Part shown: piece after piece, positions 10,722-22,670 of the stretch | How positions within the stretch are numbered: position 1 is the first letter of the stretch | How the letters are laid out: every line of letters begins with the position of its first letter | Assembly (NCBI GenBank): GCA_029168955.1 | Contig: JAPDOI010001549.1 | Location: forward strand, 1-64,000 | Reading direction: 5' to 3' | Length of the DNA: 64,000 nucleotides | From: Aplectana chamaeleonis | Taxonomy: Eukaryota > Nematoda > Chromadorea > Rhabditida > Cosmocercidae | Translations under genes and position numbers: made by a program | The notes under the pieces: model-generated | What the model saw: only the letters and a program-made list of their open reading frames with translations | What the model was told of the DNA's origin: nothing | Database searches by the model: none

Positions 10722-11332
10722 GGCCCCGGTCATAGTTGGATGAGCCGACGTCTCCAGCCCGGTCGATACACACAGAATGCATTGAAAATGGGATGCAAAA
10801 ATCACTCGGTGTATCCCCCCCGCACCCCCCAACACCCCCCAACACCCACCCGGTCGATACGTATGAACAACATGGTGAGGTGAAGCTGAGAAAATCACTC
10901 GGTGTATCCATCCGCACCCCCCAACACCCCCCAACACCCACCCGGTCGATACGTATGTTTAAAATGATGGAGTGAGGTTGGGAAAATCACTCGGTGTATC
11001 CGACGTGGTCGATATCCTTTCTTTACGTGGATGAGAAAATCACCGGATGGGCGGGCCAATGATAAAACATTGTGTATCACTAGAAAGCTAACCTCACTGC
11101 TACCTCCTTTACTTCACCATACTCTCCTTCACTATTTCTCTGAACAGGTGCAATCCTGTCGGCCACGTAATCATCGTCATATCTAGTTGGATACACCGAG
11201 TGATTTTCTCAACCTCGCTCCATCATTCTAATCATACGTATCGATGGGGTGGGTGTTGGGGGTGCGGGGGGTGGTGGTGGGGGGCAAGTCGGTGGGTTGC
11301 AGATGCAAATAGCACCAACTCTGACCGGGGCC
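10722..11332 (+). mobile_element. GGCCCC-ended TIR element, copy 2 (Z2)
   Basis: The ends are GGCCCCGGTCATAGTTGG and the inverse CCAACTCTGACCGGGGCC, flanked by TGA on both sides (10719-10721 and 11333-11335). It is closely similar to Z1 over its whole length. Confidence 0.8.
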
Positions 11333-11335
11333 TGA

Positions 11336-11660
11336 GGATTCATATATCTTGTTTATCATTTTGGGAACACCTTCACGATAACTTCACCCTGAGCTTCCTA
11401 ATTGAACACCGTCACTCACAACTAAGTTCAAACAGCATTCCAGTCAAATTGCAATGCATAGTTGAATCCCATGTGAAAAACTGCTCCGGGCGGTTTTCAC
11501 TCACATACACAATTGTCCATTGGGTCTTCCTTTCTCTCTCCGGAGCTCAAAACCTCCTGTGGGGCTCTATCCCGCGCCGAATTCTGTATGGCACTGATTG
11601 ATATGGGAGATCTGATGATTTATTGATTTTCGACGTGGTAATGTTTTCCTTTTAATGGTT
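11336..11660. other. Unassigned sequence
   Basis: No TIR, tandem repeat or coding signal was recognised. A 133-codon frame at 11200-11601 begins inside Z2 and has no recognisable domain. Confidence 0.5.
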
Positions 11661-11664
11661 TAAC

Positions 11665-11774
11665 GAAATGCAAAATTAACGTGTTAACGCATTAACGGGT
11701 TAACGCGATTTTTTTTACGAAAATTAACGATTAACGCTTAACGAAAAAAATAATATTCATTAACGCACACCCCT
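11665..11774 (-). mobile_element. hAT-like terminus with TTAACG sub-repeats
   Basis: Read on the minus strand it begins CAGGGGTGTGCGTTAATG, like hAT-superfamily TIRs, followed by repeated CGTTAA words. Such subterminal repeats are usual for hAT transposons. The partner end was not located, so this is a single-ended candidate. Confidence 0.4.
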
Positions 11775-12925
11775 GGTGGGTGCCCCTCCCCCCGTCTAGG
11801 ATAGTGCCCCAACCCTGTACAATTAGGTCATTTTAAAACTCATTTCATCATTTCTGAAAGTTGGGCTCCGCAGAAAAGGTCAAGGATTTGGCATTGCTCT
11901 AAAATGTAGTGAAATTGTTTCATTAGATTTGGCTATCGAACAGATTTTCTAAATGTAGTGAAATAGTTGAATCGATTTGGCTGTTGTTGGTATATGAAGA
12001 TAACATAATCATTAAATGTAGTGAAATTGTTGCAAACGGATTTGGCAGGAGCTCTAAGAATTATCACAGTCAAATCACGCGTCAGAAGGTCCTCTGGCGA
12101 GCGAATGAAGACAAAAAGAAAAAATAATAAACCTCAGTCAACAATGCTGAACGAAACGTGGCCTTATGGGCTAGAAATAAGGTTCTCGAATGTTATTCTG
12201 CCTTTTCAGTGTAGCTCCCACTTAGGTACTAGACCTTCCCTCTTCCCTCACTGATTAGATAAAAATCACGAAAACGAAATGTAACACAATTTATTAGCTA
12301 CTGACGCTATGTCTTCGTGTCCTCAACGCTTTCACGATTCACATTGTATGGAAACGTTTTTGCTGCTAGACTTATTCTTGTTCTCATTTGGTTCAATATG
12401 CGCTCCAAGAAAAACCCCTTCTGACGCGTGATTTGACTGTGATAATTCATAGAGCTCCTGCCAAATCCGTTTGCAACAACTTCACTACATTTAATGATTA
12501 TGTTATCTTCATATACCAACAACAGCCAAATCGATTCTACTATTTCACTACATTTAGAAAATCTGTTCGATAGCCAAATCTAATTAAACAATTTCACTAC
12601 ATTTTAGAGCAATGCCAAATCCTTGACCTTTTCTGCGGAGCCCAACTTTCAGAAATTTCACAACTTTTTCAAGGGTTTCCTTCTAAAACATCGTCAATCT
12701 CTAAAAGTCAAGTTGTTGTTTTTTCGAAAACATAGTGGTAGAAATGAGGAGACAACCGCTCCGTTGCTAAGACTGCAAGATAATTGTTGCAACGCGGCTT
12801 CCTACAAATAGATGCAAGGCATATACTTTTTTGAATTTAAAAAGTCGAAAAATGAAGAAATGAGCTTCAAAATGACCCAATTGTACAGGTTCTAGGCACT
12901 ATTCTACACGGGGGGGGCACGCACC
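11775..12925. mobile_element. TIR/foldback element Y, complete copy
   Basis: The outer ends GGTGGGTGCCCC (left) and the inverse of GGTGCGTGCCCC (right) continue into CCTGTACAATTAGGTCATTTT on both sides. Inner inverted arms (11851-12086 and 12420-12655) carry four GATTTGGC words with AAATGTAGTGAAAT spacers. The right side has an extra 150-bp segment absent from the left. No coding capacity was seen. Confidence 0.7.
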
Positions 12926-13191
12926 ATTCAAGACAGGAATGAAATGAACGGCTAATTGGTGAGGCTACCAGTCGAAGTATTTCCGGAGAGCTCTGATAAA
13001 AACAGTGATTGAGAGCGCAATATCAGCCTCTTTTATCAGAGTTTTTCATCATTTCTATGAGTAAATCTTGGGTGGCCCCACCACGTCTAGGATATACCCA
13101 GGGTCAGCCGCTCTAGCCAAACTTCACCGGTTCATGCTGATGTGGCTAGTCTGCGCCGGCCCATATGTCTGTTTTGGAAAAGGAACGATAG

Positions 13192-13645
13192 TTAAAGGCA
13201 GTGTTCACGATGAATATCGGACTCGAGTTCAACCCAAAAATGGGATTGTTTTGTCGTGAGGTAACTAATAGTGAAGAAACAGCGAAGAAAAACGTCCAGA
13301 ATAAGTCAAAATAACGGCTTCTTAATTCAGGGCGTGGACGAGAATCATGGGCCCTGCTGATTTCGTCGAGCGCGCGCTAATCGCGAAATCTGCGCGAATC
13401 GGGAATGCTAATTGCGGCAGAGTTGCGTGGCGGTTTGCCATCGAAACGCGTGCGGCGCCACAAGCTCGTCCGATCGGGGGCGGACCGGGATAGGTAGGCG
13501 CATCGGGAGAGCTTTCAAAGCCGTTTGTATTCATTTCTGGCCAGTTTTCGTTGCCTTCTTAGACCCTATCCTCTACAGCACCTGCCAACTTAGAGTTTCA
13601 CACCGAGACCTCGAGAACGAGATTTGTCGTGAACACTGCCTTTAA
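13192..13645. mobile_element. TTAA-flanked MITE (MITE2)
   Basis: A 446-bp insert (13196-13641) with perfect 15-bp inverted ends AGGCAGTGTTCACGA, bounded by TTAA at 13192-13195 and 13642-13645. The other copy of module X has the uninterrupted sequence GATAGTTAAGTGCGCC (TTAA at 4565-4568), so insertion with TTAA duplication is directly visible. TTAA duplication is the hallmark of piggyBac-type transposition. The interior is GC-rich (13340-13500) with no convincing frame. Confidence 0.85.
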
Positions 13646-13944
13646 GTGCGCCAGAAGAGGGCTACCGTAATCTTAGGAATAATGTTATTCGGCTCTCGTA
13701 AACAAATTGGATGATACAAAATTGACCAAGGGTAAAGTATAAAAGAAGTGAAGAGCGGTGTGTCTTGATTCACACACCGTCCTGCTCCAGAGGTCAGCAG
13801 TTGAGGATCTGCATGGACTACAAAGCAGGAAAACATCACCTTCTGTAGGGAAGATGAAGCGAATTCGGAGTCAGAACTTAGAAAATTTTAGAGCTAACTC
13901 GAGTGAGATTACGGTAGCCCTGTTCTGGCGGACTTAACTATCGT
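13642..13944. mobile_element. Short TIR element (MITE1), right copy
   Basis: The ends AGTGCGCCAGAAGAGGGCTA and the inverse of AGTCCGCCAGAACAGGGCTA make TIRs of about 32 bp. It is the inverted counterpart of 4557-4869. Its left TTAA was used by MITE2. Confidence 0.7.
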
Positions 13945-13997
13945 TCTTGTAGATTCGGATGCCTGGCTTGCATACGGTGTCCTGAGCATTAAACTGA

Positions 13998-16900
13998 GGT
14001 CCTGCACACTCCTACTGAGATCCAGCACACATTCCATGAAGTCCTGCTCATCCTTACAGGGGTCTTGCACACGTTTCATGATGTCCTGCACACTCCTACT
14101 GATGTTCTGCACACATTCCACGAAGTTCTGCTCATCCTTACAGGGGTCTTGCACACGTTTCATGATGTCCTGCACACTCCTACTAAGGTCCTGCACACAT
14201 TCCTTGATGTCCTGCACACCCCTATTGGGGTCCTGCACACGTTCTATGATGTCCTGCACAATTTTACTAAGGTCCTACACACATTCCATGACGTCCTGCT
14301 AATCCCTACTGGGGTCCTGCACACGCTTCATGATGTCCTGCACACTCCTACTGATGTCCTGCACACATTCCATGAAGTCCTGCTCATCCTTACAGGGTGT
14401 TGCACACGTTTCATGATGTCCTGCACACTCCTACTAAGGTCCTGCACACAATCTACGACGTCCTGCACACCCCTACTAGGGTCGTGCACCGGTCCCATAA
14501 TGTCCTGCACACTCCTACTAAGGTCCTGCACACAATCTACGACGTCCTTCACACCCCTACTGGGGTCGTGCACAGGTCCCATAATGTCCTGCAAACTCCT
14601 TCTGAGTGTTCTGCACACATTCTACGACGTCCTCCCCACCCCTACTCGGGTCCTGCCCAGGCCCCATAATGTCCTGCACACTCTTACTGAGGCCCTGCAC
14701 ACATTCTTCGACGTCCTGCACACCTCCTACTGGGGTTCTGCACAGGTCCCATGATGTCCTGCACACTCCTACTGAGGTTCTGCACACATTCTACGACGTC
14801 CTGCACACCCTATTGGGTCCTGCACAGGTCCCATGATGTCCTGCACACTCCCTACTGGAGGTTCTGCACACATCTCTACGACGTCCTGCACACCCCTACT
14901 GGGGTCCTGCACAGGTCCCATGATGTCCCGCACACTCCTACTGAGGTTCTGCACACATTCTACGACGTCCTGCACACCTCCCCTTCTGGGGTCCTGCACA
15001 GGTCCCATGTTGTCCTGCACACTCCTACTGAGGTTCTGCACACATTCTACGACGTCCTGCACACCCCTTCTGGGGTCCTGCAGAGGTCCCATGATGTCCT
15101 GCACACTCCTACTAAGGTCCTGCACACTCCTACTGACGTCCTGCACACATTCTACGACGTCCTGCACACCCCTACTGGGGTCCTGCACATGCTCCATGAT
15201 GTCCTGCATACTCCTACTAAGGTCCTGCACACTCCCACTGAGGTTCTGCACACATTCTACGACGTCCTGCAACCACCCCTACTGGGAGTCCTGCACAGGT
15301 CCCAATGATGTCCTGCTCACTCCTACTAAGGTCTTGCACACGTTCCATAATGTCCTGCAGACTCCTACTGAGGTCCTGCACACCCCTACTGGGGTCCTGC
15401 ACAGGTCCCCATGATGTCTTGCACACTCCTACTAGGTCCTGCACACTCCTACTGGGAGTGTCCTGCACACATTCTACGACGTCCTGCACACCCCTACTGG
15501 GGGTCCTGCACCCAGGTCCTGCATAATGTCCTGCACACTCCTACTGAGGTCCCTGCACACCCCTACTGGGGTCCTGCACAGGTCCCATGATGTCTCTGCA
15601 CACTCTCTACTGGGGTCCTGCACAGGGCCCACTGATGTCTCCTGCACACTCCTAAACTAAGGTCCTGCACACTCCTACTGAGGTCCTGCACACACTTCTA
15701 CGAGACGACCTGCGCACCCCTACTGGAGTCCCTGCACAGGCCCATGATGTCCTGCACACTCCTACTGAGGTCCTGCACAGGTACTCTATAATGTCCTGCA
15801 CACTCCTACTGAGGTCCCTGCACACCCCTACTGTGGGGTCCTGCACAGGTCCTATGATGTCCCTGCACACTCCTACTAAGGTCCTTGCACACATTCTACG
15901 ACGTCCTGCACACCCCCTGCACTGGGGTGCTGCACACGTCCCATGATGTCCTGCCCACTCCTACTAAGGTCTTGCACACGTCCCATGATGTCCTGCCCAC
16001 TCCCTACTACGGTCCTGCACACACGTTCCATGATGTCCTGCACACTCCCTACTGGAGGTCTTCCCCACGCAGATGTCCATGGATGTCCTGCACACCTCCC
16101 TACTGAGGAGTCCTGGGCGCTTGGGTACAATGATGTCCTACACACTCCCTACTGAGGTCCTGCGCAGGTACAATGATGTCCTGCACACTCCTACTCGGGA
16201 GGTCTTGCACACAGGTCCCATGATGTCACCGCACACTCCTACTAAGCAGTCCTGCACACGTTCGCATGATGTCCTGCACACCTCCTACTGGAGGTCTTGC
16301 ACACGTTCCATGATGTCCTGCCCACTCCTACTGAGGTCCTGCACACATTCTACGACGTCACCTGCACACACCCCTACTGGGGTCAACTGCACACGTTCCA
16401 TGATGTCCTGCACACTCCTACTGAGGTCTTGCACAGGTCCCATGATGTCCTGCAACACTCCTACTAAGGTCTTGCACACGTTCGATGATGTCCTGCATAC
16501 TCCTACTGAGGCCCTGCCCACATTCTACGACGTCCTGCACACTCCCTGCAGAGGTGCTGCACACGTCCCATGATGTCCTGCCCACTCCCTACTAAGGTCT
16601 CTGGGCACAATGTCCCATGCGATGTCACTGCCCCACTCCTACTACGGTCCTGCACACGTTCCATGATGTCCTGCACACTCCTACTGAGAGTCTTCCACAC
16701 GTTCCATGATGTCACTGCACACTTCCTACTGTGAGGTCCTGCGCAGGCTACAATGATGTCCTACACACTTCCTACTGAGGTCCTGCGCAGGTACAATGAT
16801 GTCCTGCACACTCCTACTGAGGTCCTGCGCAGGTACAATGATGTCCCTGCCCACTCCTACTGAGGTCCTGCAACATCTCTACACGACGTCCTGCAACACC

Positions 16901-17092
16901 CCTACTGGGGTCCCCTGCACACGTTCCATGATGGCTCCTGCACTCACCTACTGAGAGTCTTTGCACAGGTCCCATGATGTCCTGCACACTCCTACTAAGG
17001 TCTTGCACACGTTCGATGATGTCACTGCATACTCCTACCTGAGGCCCTGCCCACATTCTACGACGTCCTGCACACTCCTACTGAGGTCTCAC
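13998..17092 (-). repeat. 21/42-bp minisatellite, array g (expanded)
   Basis: About 74 dimers of the array c subfamily, read here as GTCCTGCACACTCCTACTGAG and similar halves. From 13998 to about 15250 spacing is regular. From there to 17092 single extra bases are frequent, breaking the 21-bp phase (for example CTAAACTAAGG near 15655 and GTCTCTGGGCAC near 16600). Confidence 0.9.
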
Positions 17093-17475
17093 ACTAGTCA
17101 ACCGACACTTCAGCACATCCTGCGACGCCTTCTTATCGATGGTGCGCTTTGCGAAATCGAATACGCGCCGCGGTCAAGTACATCAACCCGCACAGGAAGT
17201 CCCTCTTCCGAGCCGGACGTTCAAAGTACACCACCCTTGGAGAGCAAGGTGTTTATATGGAGTCTAAGAAAACAATGACTGATAACGAAAAACCCACCAT
17301 TTTCATAAACTATTCTTGAGAGGCCGGTTTCCGGAGGTTTCAAACGCCCGTTAGGGGCCCAGAAGTCATTATGGTGGAGTTCTGACAATTATTTTCGTCA
17401 TTCCCGTGGCCGATTACCTCTAGTTACAAATTTTCGAGCGATTTGGTCCACGCCTTCCAAAAAATGGTTTTCGAC

Positions 17476-17578
17476 GGACGGAGGTGGAGGCGGAAGGCGG
17501 AAGAGCGGAGGCGGAGAGCGGAGGCGGAGGCGGAGGCGGAGGCGGAGGCGGAAGTGCGGAGGCGGAGGCGGTGGTGGA
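17476..17578 (+). repeat. (GGCGGA)n tract
   Basis: Imperfect GGCGGA hexamers, the expanded counterpart of the CCGCCT tract at 3631-3690. Confidence 0.9.
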
Positions 17579-17767
17579 GAACGTTTTTGCGTACTTTGAG
17601 GAGGTCATAACTTGTAGAAAGCGGGGACCAGTTGGGATGAAAAGTTGCACACATATGTAATTTCTTGCAGCGCGTCGAATAGTGTACAGCTCATACCTCT
17701 GTTGACGGTATGAATAGGTGATCTCATTGTAGGGCATCCGCGCGGGAAGAGATCAAAGCCAAATCCT

Positions 17768-17788
17768 GGTGAGCGCTTCGCGCTCACC
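17768..17788. other. GC hairpin, copy 3
   Basis: Stem GGTGAGCGC, loop TTC, stem GCGCTCACC; this is copy 2 read on the other strand. It is followed by ACAATT, after which similarity with the other loci ends. Confidence 0.85.
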
Positions 17789-17803
17789 ACAATTTTCTGG
17801 ACT

Positions 17804-18738
17804 TTCAAATTCAAAAAAGTATATGCCTTGTATCTTATCTGTAGGAAGCCGTGTTGCAACTATTATCTTGCAGTCTCAGCAGTGGAGCGGTTGCATCTTC
17901 ATTTCTACCACTATGTTTTCGAAAAAAAAAACAACTTGACTTCTAGAGCTTGACGATATTGTAGAAGGGAAACCCTTGGGAAAAAGCTGTGAAATTTCTG
18001 AAAGTTGGGTTTGCCGCAGAAAAAGGTCAAGAGATTTGGCATTGCTCTAAAATGTGAAACTGTTCCATTATAGGTTTGGCTATAAAATTGATTTCCTAAA
18101 TGTAGTGAGAATTGTTGAGCTCGATTTGGCTGTTGTTAGGTATATGCAGATAAACTTATAAATCATTAAATGTCGTGAAATTGTTGTAAACGGATTTGGC
18201 AGGAGCTCTATGAATTATCATAGTCAAATCACGCGTCAGAAGGTCCTCTAGCGAGCGAAAGAAGACAAAAAGGAAAAAAAATAATCCTCAGCCAACATTG
18301 CTGAACGAAACATGGCCTTATGGGCTAGAAATAAGGTTTTCGAATGTTATTCTGCCTTTTCAGTGTGACTCCCACTGAGATACCAGACCTTCCCTCACCG
18401 ATTAGATTAAAATCTTGAAAACAAAATGTAACACCATTTATTCACTACTGACGCTATGTCTTCGTGTCCTCAACGCTTCCACGATTCACATTGTATGGAA
18501 ACGTTTTTGCTGGTAGAATTATTCTTGTTCTCGTTTGATTCAACATGCGCTCCAAGAAAAACCCCTTCTGACGCGTGATTTGACTGTGATAATTCATAGA
18601 GCTCCTGCCAAATCCGTTTGCAACAATTTCACTACATTCAGGAAATCAGATTGATAGCCAAATCTAATGGAACAATTTCACGACATTTTAAAGCAATGCC
18701 AAATCCTTGACATTTTCTGCGGAGTCCAACTTTCAGAA
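17804..18738 (+). mobile_element. TIR/foldback element Y, second copy
   Basis: It is inverted relative to 11775-12925 and nearly colinear with it, from TTCAAAAAAGTATATGCC to CCAACTTTCAGAAA. The outermost GGTGCGTGCCCC ends are missing, so this copy is trimmed. It contains the same GATTTGGC words and a 400-bp centre. Confidence 0.7.
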
Positions 18739-18744
18739 ACCTGA

Positions 18745-19850
18745 GTCTTCATTTGTTCATATCGAGGGATCTGGCGCACGGGGCGGTTTTGGTACATCGA
18801 AGCGCTTGTTCGCAGCCGTCATTTTTGTCACTCCTTGCTCGTTCTCTACCGTTCTTTCGGCGCTGGAAGCCTAGGGTCCTTCTCGTCTATCATTTCGCTG
18901 CGGAAAGAAAACAATTTCGCGCTCATTTCCTTTAAAGGCAACCTCACGATGAATTTAACGATACCGCTCAAATTGCACAAAACCCTCTCATAACGGAGTT
19001 ATTGTCCCTAAAAAACGCGTAGAACTATGCGGTGAAAACCTATTGGAAGTCTTATCCGAGGCTTTTAACTTCCGTCACCTACAACAGATCTAAGGAGCGG
19101 ACCTGCGGAATCATCGCTCATTTGTCAACTGTTAAGCTCGATAGGCCGTCTAAAGGCTTACTCATAGCCGGTCGCTTGGACTTGAAGTCGAAGCGACCAA
19201 CAATACTGCCGCGATCTGAAATCGCTGGACGAAGCGATTTGAAGTCGCTTCGTACAGCGAGTTCAAACTGGGGACGCAATTCCGCGTGAAACGCGACGGA
19301 GATTTGCGGAAAACTCCGCAATATTGAGTGTGGAGTCTGCAATTTTGCGCCGAATACCCTACGTCTTGACGAAAGATAGCGGACTAGTCGCTTCGACTAA
19401 ACGAATCGCTTCCATCATGGAAGCGACCTAACAAAAGCAAGCAGGTCGATTTGACCACCTATAAAATACCCCAGTCGCTCGGCTATCCCGCATGAAACTG
19501 CCAACTGTTCCAACCTGTCGCGACGCAGTGCAAGATATGTTGACGCGAACGATTTTGTAACTGTTTGCAGTGCCGCGACTAGAAGCAAATAGCAATGAAT
19601 GGGGCAACGTTTCATAGTCCTGTCTGCAAGCGCGGGGCGAGCGATGGACCAAGCTTCCTACCATCCAGTGGTCGACGATACCCTGCTATAATACATGGAA
19701 TTTTCAGAGCACATGCGCGTGAACAACAAGAATATAAGACGAGATAATTGTGAGCTCGAAAGTGATCGAGGGGCACTGGAATGTAGGGAGAACGAACTGG
19801 TTTGTGTTGATTAATCCTTGGTGAAAAATTATCGAAGTCAACAGCCTTGC
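18745..19850. other. GAAGCGAC-rich unassigned region
   Basis: TTTAAAGGCAACCTCACGAT at 18929-18948 looks like the left end of a TTAA-type MITE, but no right end was found. From 19165 to 19445 the word GAAGCGAC/GTCGCTTC recurs on both strands, including a palindrome around 19166-19200. No coding signal was recognised. Confidence 0.4.
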
Positions 19851-19857
19851 CTTTCAG

Positions 19858-20414
19858 GAAATTGAAACCAAGAAATTGGCAAAGCAGAGGCAGAAGGTTG
19901 CTGGTGTTGCTGCGCCGTGGCGAAACAACTCGTCCAACAGCGAAACAGAAGACGAAGAGTATAGGAATGAGCTCAAGGCTCACTGGAATCGGTGCTCACA
20001 TCAAGTTCGTTGTGTTCTACCCTTGTGCTTCGAGTTCCGCTAAAAAAATATTTCCAACATTCGGTCTCAGCTATACTCTCTTTCAGCTATAAGAATATTA
20101 TGAACAAAATGTCGCAAGTGATGGGTGAGACGGTGAATGCTATAGAACGATGAAAAACAAGTGCCTTCGGAACGGGTAGCCAAAAATATGAAAGGGTACC
20201 AAATGGCCCAAGAGCGGCTTGAATTGACGGAAGAAGGTAAGCGTAACTACTGAGGCACTACTGACCTTAACAACACTTCCTTTCTGTGCTACCTTATTTG
20301 AGCGAATTCCAAACCATTTCTGTGTTCAAGATGGCGAACGATGCAGACGACAATATCGGCGAAGAAACTGGTGACGAAAGAGAGCAGAACGACATTGTTG
20401 TGCCTCGCGGCAGG
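19858..20414 (+). pseudogene. Exon-like segments of an unknown, broken gene
   Basis: A TTTCAG acceptor (19852-19857) precedes an open charged stretch to 19991 (begins EIETKKLAKQRQK). A 95-nt GT...TTTCAG intron (19992-20086) rejoins it in frame to a segment starting RYKNIMNKMSQVMGE. Near 20150 a stop and frameshift appear, after which another frame reads DEKQVPSERVAKN up to a GTAAGC donor at 20237. An acidic stretch MANDADDNIGEETGDE (20331-20414) ends at GTAAGT. The composition suggests a coiled or charged protein. No family was recognised. It could be a decayed host gene or transposon-carried exons. Confidence 0.35.
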
Positions 20415-20619
20415 GTAAGTCAATCTCATCAAGAAATTTTGAGGGTGTTAAGTTTTATTTCCGTTTTTTTTTGCTGAAAGCTTGTATGAAGGGGTAGTCT
20501 ACAATGCTAGAATCCACTCTCCTGAGGCCGGCTTGTCGAAAATCTGAGGTTTTCTGTAAGCTACGGTAGATACCATGTCATTTGTGGGGCAGGACCTACC
20601 TTTAGCAATTCGAAATTCG

Positions 20620-22645
20620 ACAAGTTAGATTAGATTAGATTCATTACGACATATAGGACGTCGTGAAAAAAGTGGAACAAAATACAATAATCCTGCGACA
20701 CTGCAAAAAGGGCACGTGGAATGCAACAAGGGAGATGCTAAATGGAGAAAAAATCTTGAAATTATTTGCTTTCTACGAAACCTGTTGAATACGCATCATT
20801 AACTGCTGAGCAACTTGGCTCCAACAAAACGTTTAAAACACGACAATGTGTTCATATGTGCAGTGTTCTGCATCAACTGGCTGTAAACATTAGCTGCTCT
20901 AAAAGTGAAAGCATGAGCAGCTATGTTAGATCGTGCTCCGGCTGTGAAAACCTTATACTGCTCTCCTCTCGTTCTTGTTCGTCTTAGATGGAAAAACTGT
21001 TAGAAACCAATCTTGATTCTTCCGTTTATCGATTTGTAGACCATAAAAGCATCGAAATCTTTCCTTCTTGATTCTAACGAAGGCGAGTTGAAATACCTAT
21101 TCCGAAAATGGGATCTTGTGGTTCTGTTATACAGAAACCCATCCTTCCTGATCAACAGCTCTCTAGTGAAGCCATTCTGGCATTTCTCGAGCTTTAGGAT
21201 ATCGTTTTTGTTACAAGGGTTAGAAACTGCTGTTCCACACTCCACTAACGGCCGAATATAGGTTCTATATGCTCTCAAAAGGACGTCGGTGTTGTCTGTA
21301 GAAAGCGCCTAGAACAAATGAAATGTACGAAGGTGGACCTTGCTTAGGATATTCTGAATATGACCGGAGAAGTCCAGCTTGTGATCATACAAGAAGCCAA
21401 AATCTCTCACTGACATCGTCGGAACAACGATGTTTCCTTCTACGGAATAATTGGAAACCACCTCCGATTCACCCAACCGCAGATAGGTAGTATTGTGCGG
21501 AGCCAGGGGTAGCTGCCATTGCCTAAACCAGCGAGATATAATGTCAATTGCAATTTGGAGTTCCAGACAATCTGAATACGTATCAATTTTCCTATACAGC
21601 TTTAGGTCGTCCGCGTATTGCTCCCACTCAACGTTAACTGCAGCAAAATTAGAAGGCAAGCCAGCGATGAAAATATTGAACAAGACAGGTGAAAAGTACA
21701 CCTCCTTGAGGAACACCGCTCATTGCTGGCTGAATAGTGGAAAATGCTGACCCAAACCTTGACGTGAAATGTTCGATCGGTTAAATATGCTTCGACCCAT
21801 CTAATTACTATTGGGTAGAATTGCAGCTCCTTGATCTTGTGCAATAGTTTTCGGTGACACACAAAATCAAAATGCCTTAAGCCTAGTTTTGACTGCAAGT
21901 GGTCGCCACGGCCATGCGAAGGACAACTGTTCCTTTCATCGCGCGTAAAGGAAAGCCGCTCCAATTGTGATCTCTTCGTGGCAAGCGTCCTACATCGCTG
22001 GGTCGTGCGGCGACGAAATCCTATGTTTTACTGCATCGCTGCTTGAAGAGCGATTCTCAATGGTCGCTGAACATCGCGGCCATCACGCGGCAGCGATGGA
22101 GCGATTGCCAGCGAATGACATGTTTCGTCTTTGTGAATATTGACCCTTTCACATGACAAGATCAGTGTTTCCGAGTCGAAAAGGGTTATTGATAACTAAC
22201 AGCCATTAATTTGACCGATTGATCGAATTTCTTCGATGATCCGTGAGAGGCTATGCACTAGCGTGAACAGAAATCGCTGCCGCTGCTATATGGTTGCAGC
22301 AGCGGGTGTGAAATCGCTGCGATGAAAAACAGCAGCTTGATGCAGTCAAAGAACAAGGCTTTAGCTTGAAGAATCAAAATATATTACCCTCGCAAGTCCC
22401 CTTTCCCAGAATCGAGAATCTCTAGACCAACTCTTAACACATCTCCAACAGATTCTGTTTCAACAGGACAGACCTACCCCTTGACGGAACCCATGTTGTG
22501 ATTCTCGGAATTATGTTATTGTTAGTCCAAGGGACAGATACAATGTGCTTTTTCAATATTTTTCGTGAAGCTCTACAAAACATAGGAAGTAATGCTCACC
22601 GGTCTATAGTTTCCTGGGTCGCTGAACATCGAATTCGTATTCAGC
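20620..22645 (-). pseudogene. CR1-like non-LTR retrotransposon RT fragment
   Basis: Minus-strand reading from 22645 gives NYRPVSIT, then NNIIP and VIYFD before an interruption by another element (21880-22360). It resumes with FDFVCHRKLLHKIK, an AYLTDRTF motif, the catalytic YADD (21606-21617), and a C-terminal part with TYIRPLVECGT and FLYNR. The stop codon is at 20799-20801, followed by a 3' tail ending in three TCTAA units near 20620-20640. CR1-group elements end in short tandem repeats, which fits. It has several frameshifts and no endonuclease or ORF1: a 5'-truncated dead copy. Confidence 0.8.
21880..22360. mobile_element. TTA-flanked TIR element inside the CR1-like RT
   Basis: The ends AGCCTAGTTTTGACTGCA (left) and the inverse of AGCCTTGTTCTTTGACTGCA (right) are flanked by TTA (21877-21879 and 22361-22363). 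It splits RT motif A. The interior is rich in ATCGCTGC words on both strands. A 3-bp TTA duplication is typical of PIF/Harbinger; the superfamily is inferred. Confidence 0.75.
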
Positions 22646-22670
22646 ACCTCGAATAACAGGGGGCCTCCTA

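Larger units (their letters stand above)
12953..17794 (-). mobile_element. Hairpin-minisatellite module X, right copy
   Basis: It is the inverted counterpart of 3415-5085. Reading on minus: AATTGT plus hairpin (17768-17794), GGCGGA tract, single-copy part, minisatellite g, MITE1, and a tail with the CACCACGTCTAGGAT and AAACTTCACCGGTTCATG segments. It is nearly three times longer because the minisatellite has expanded about sevenfold and MITE2 is inserted. Confidence 0.75.
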
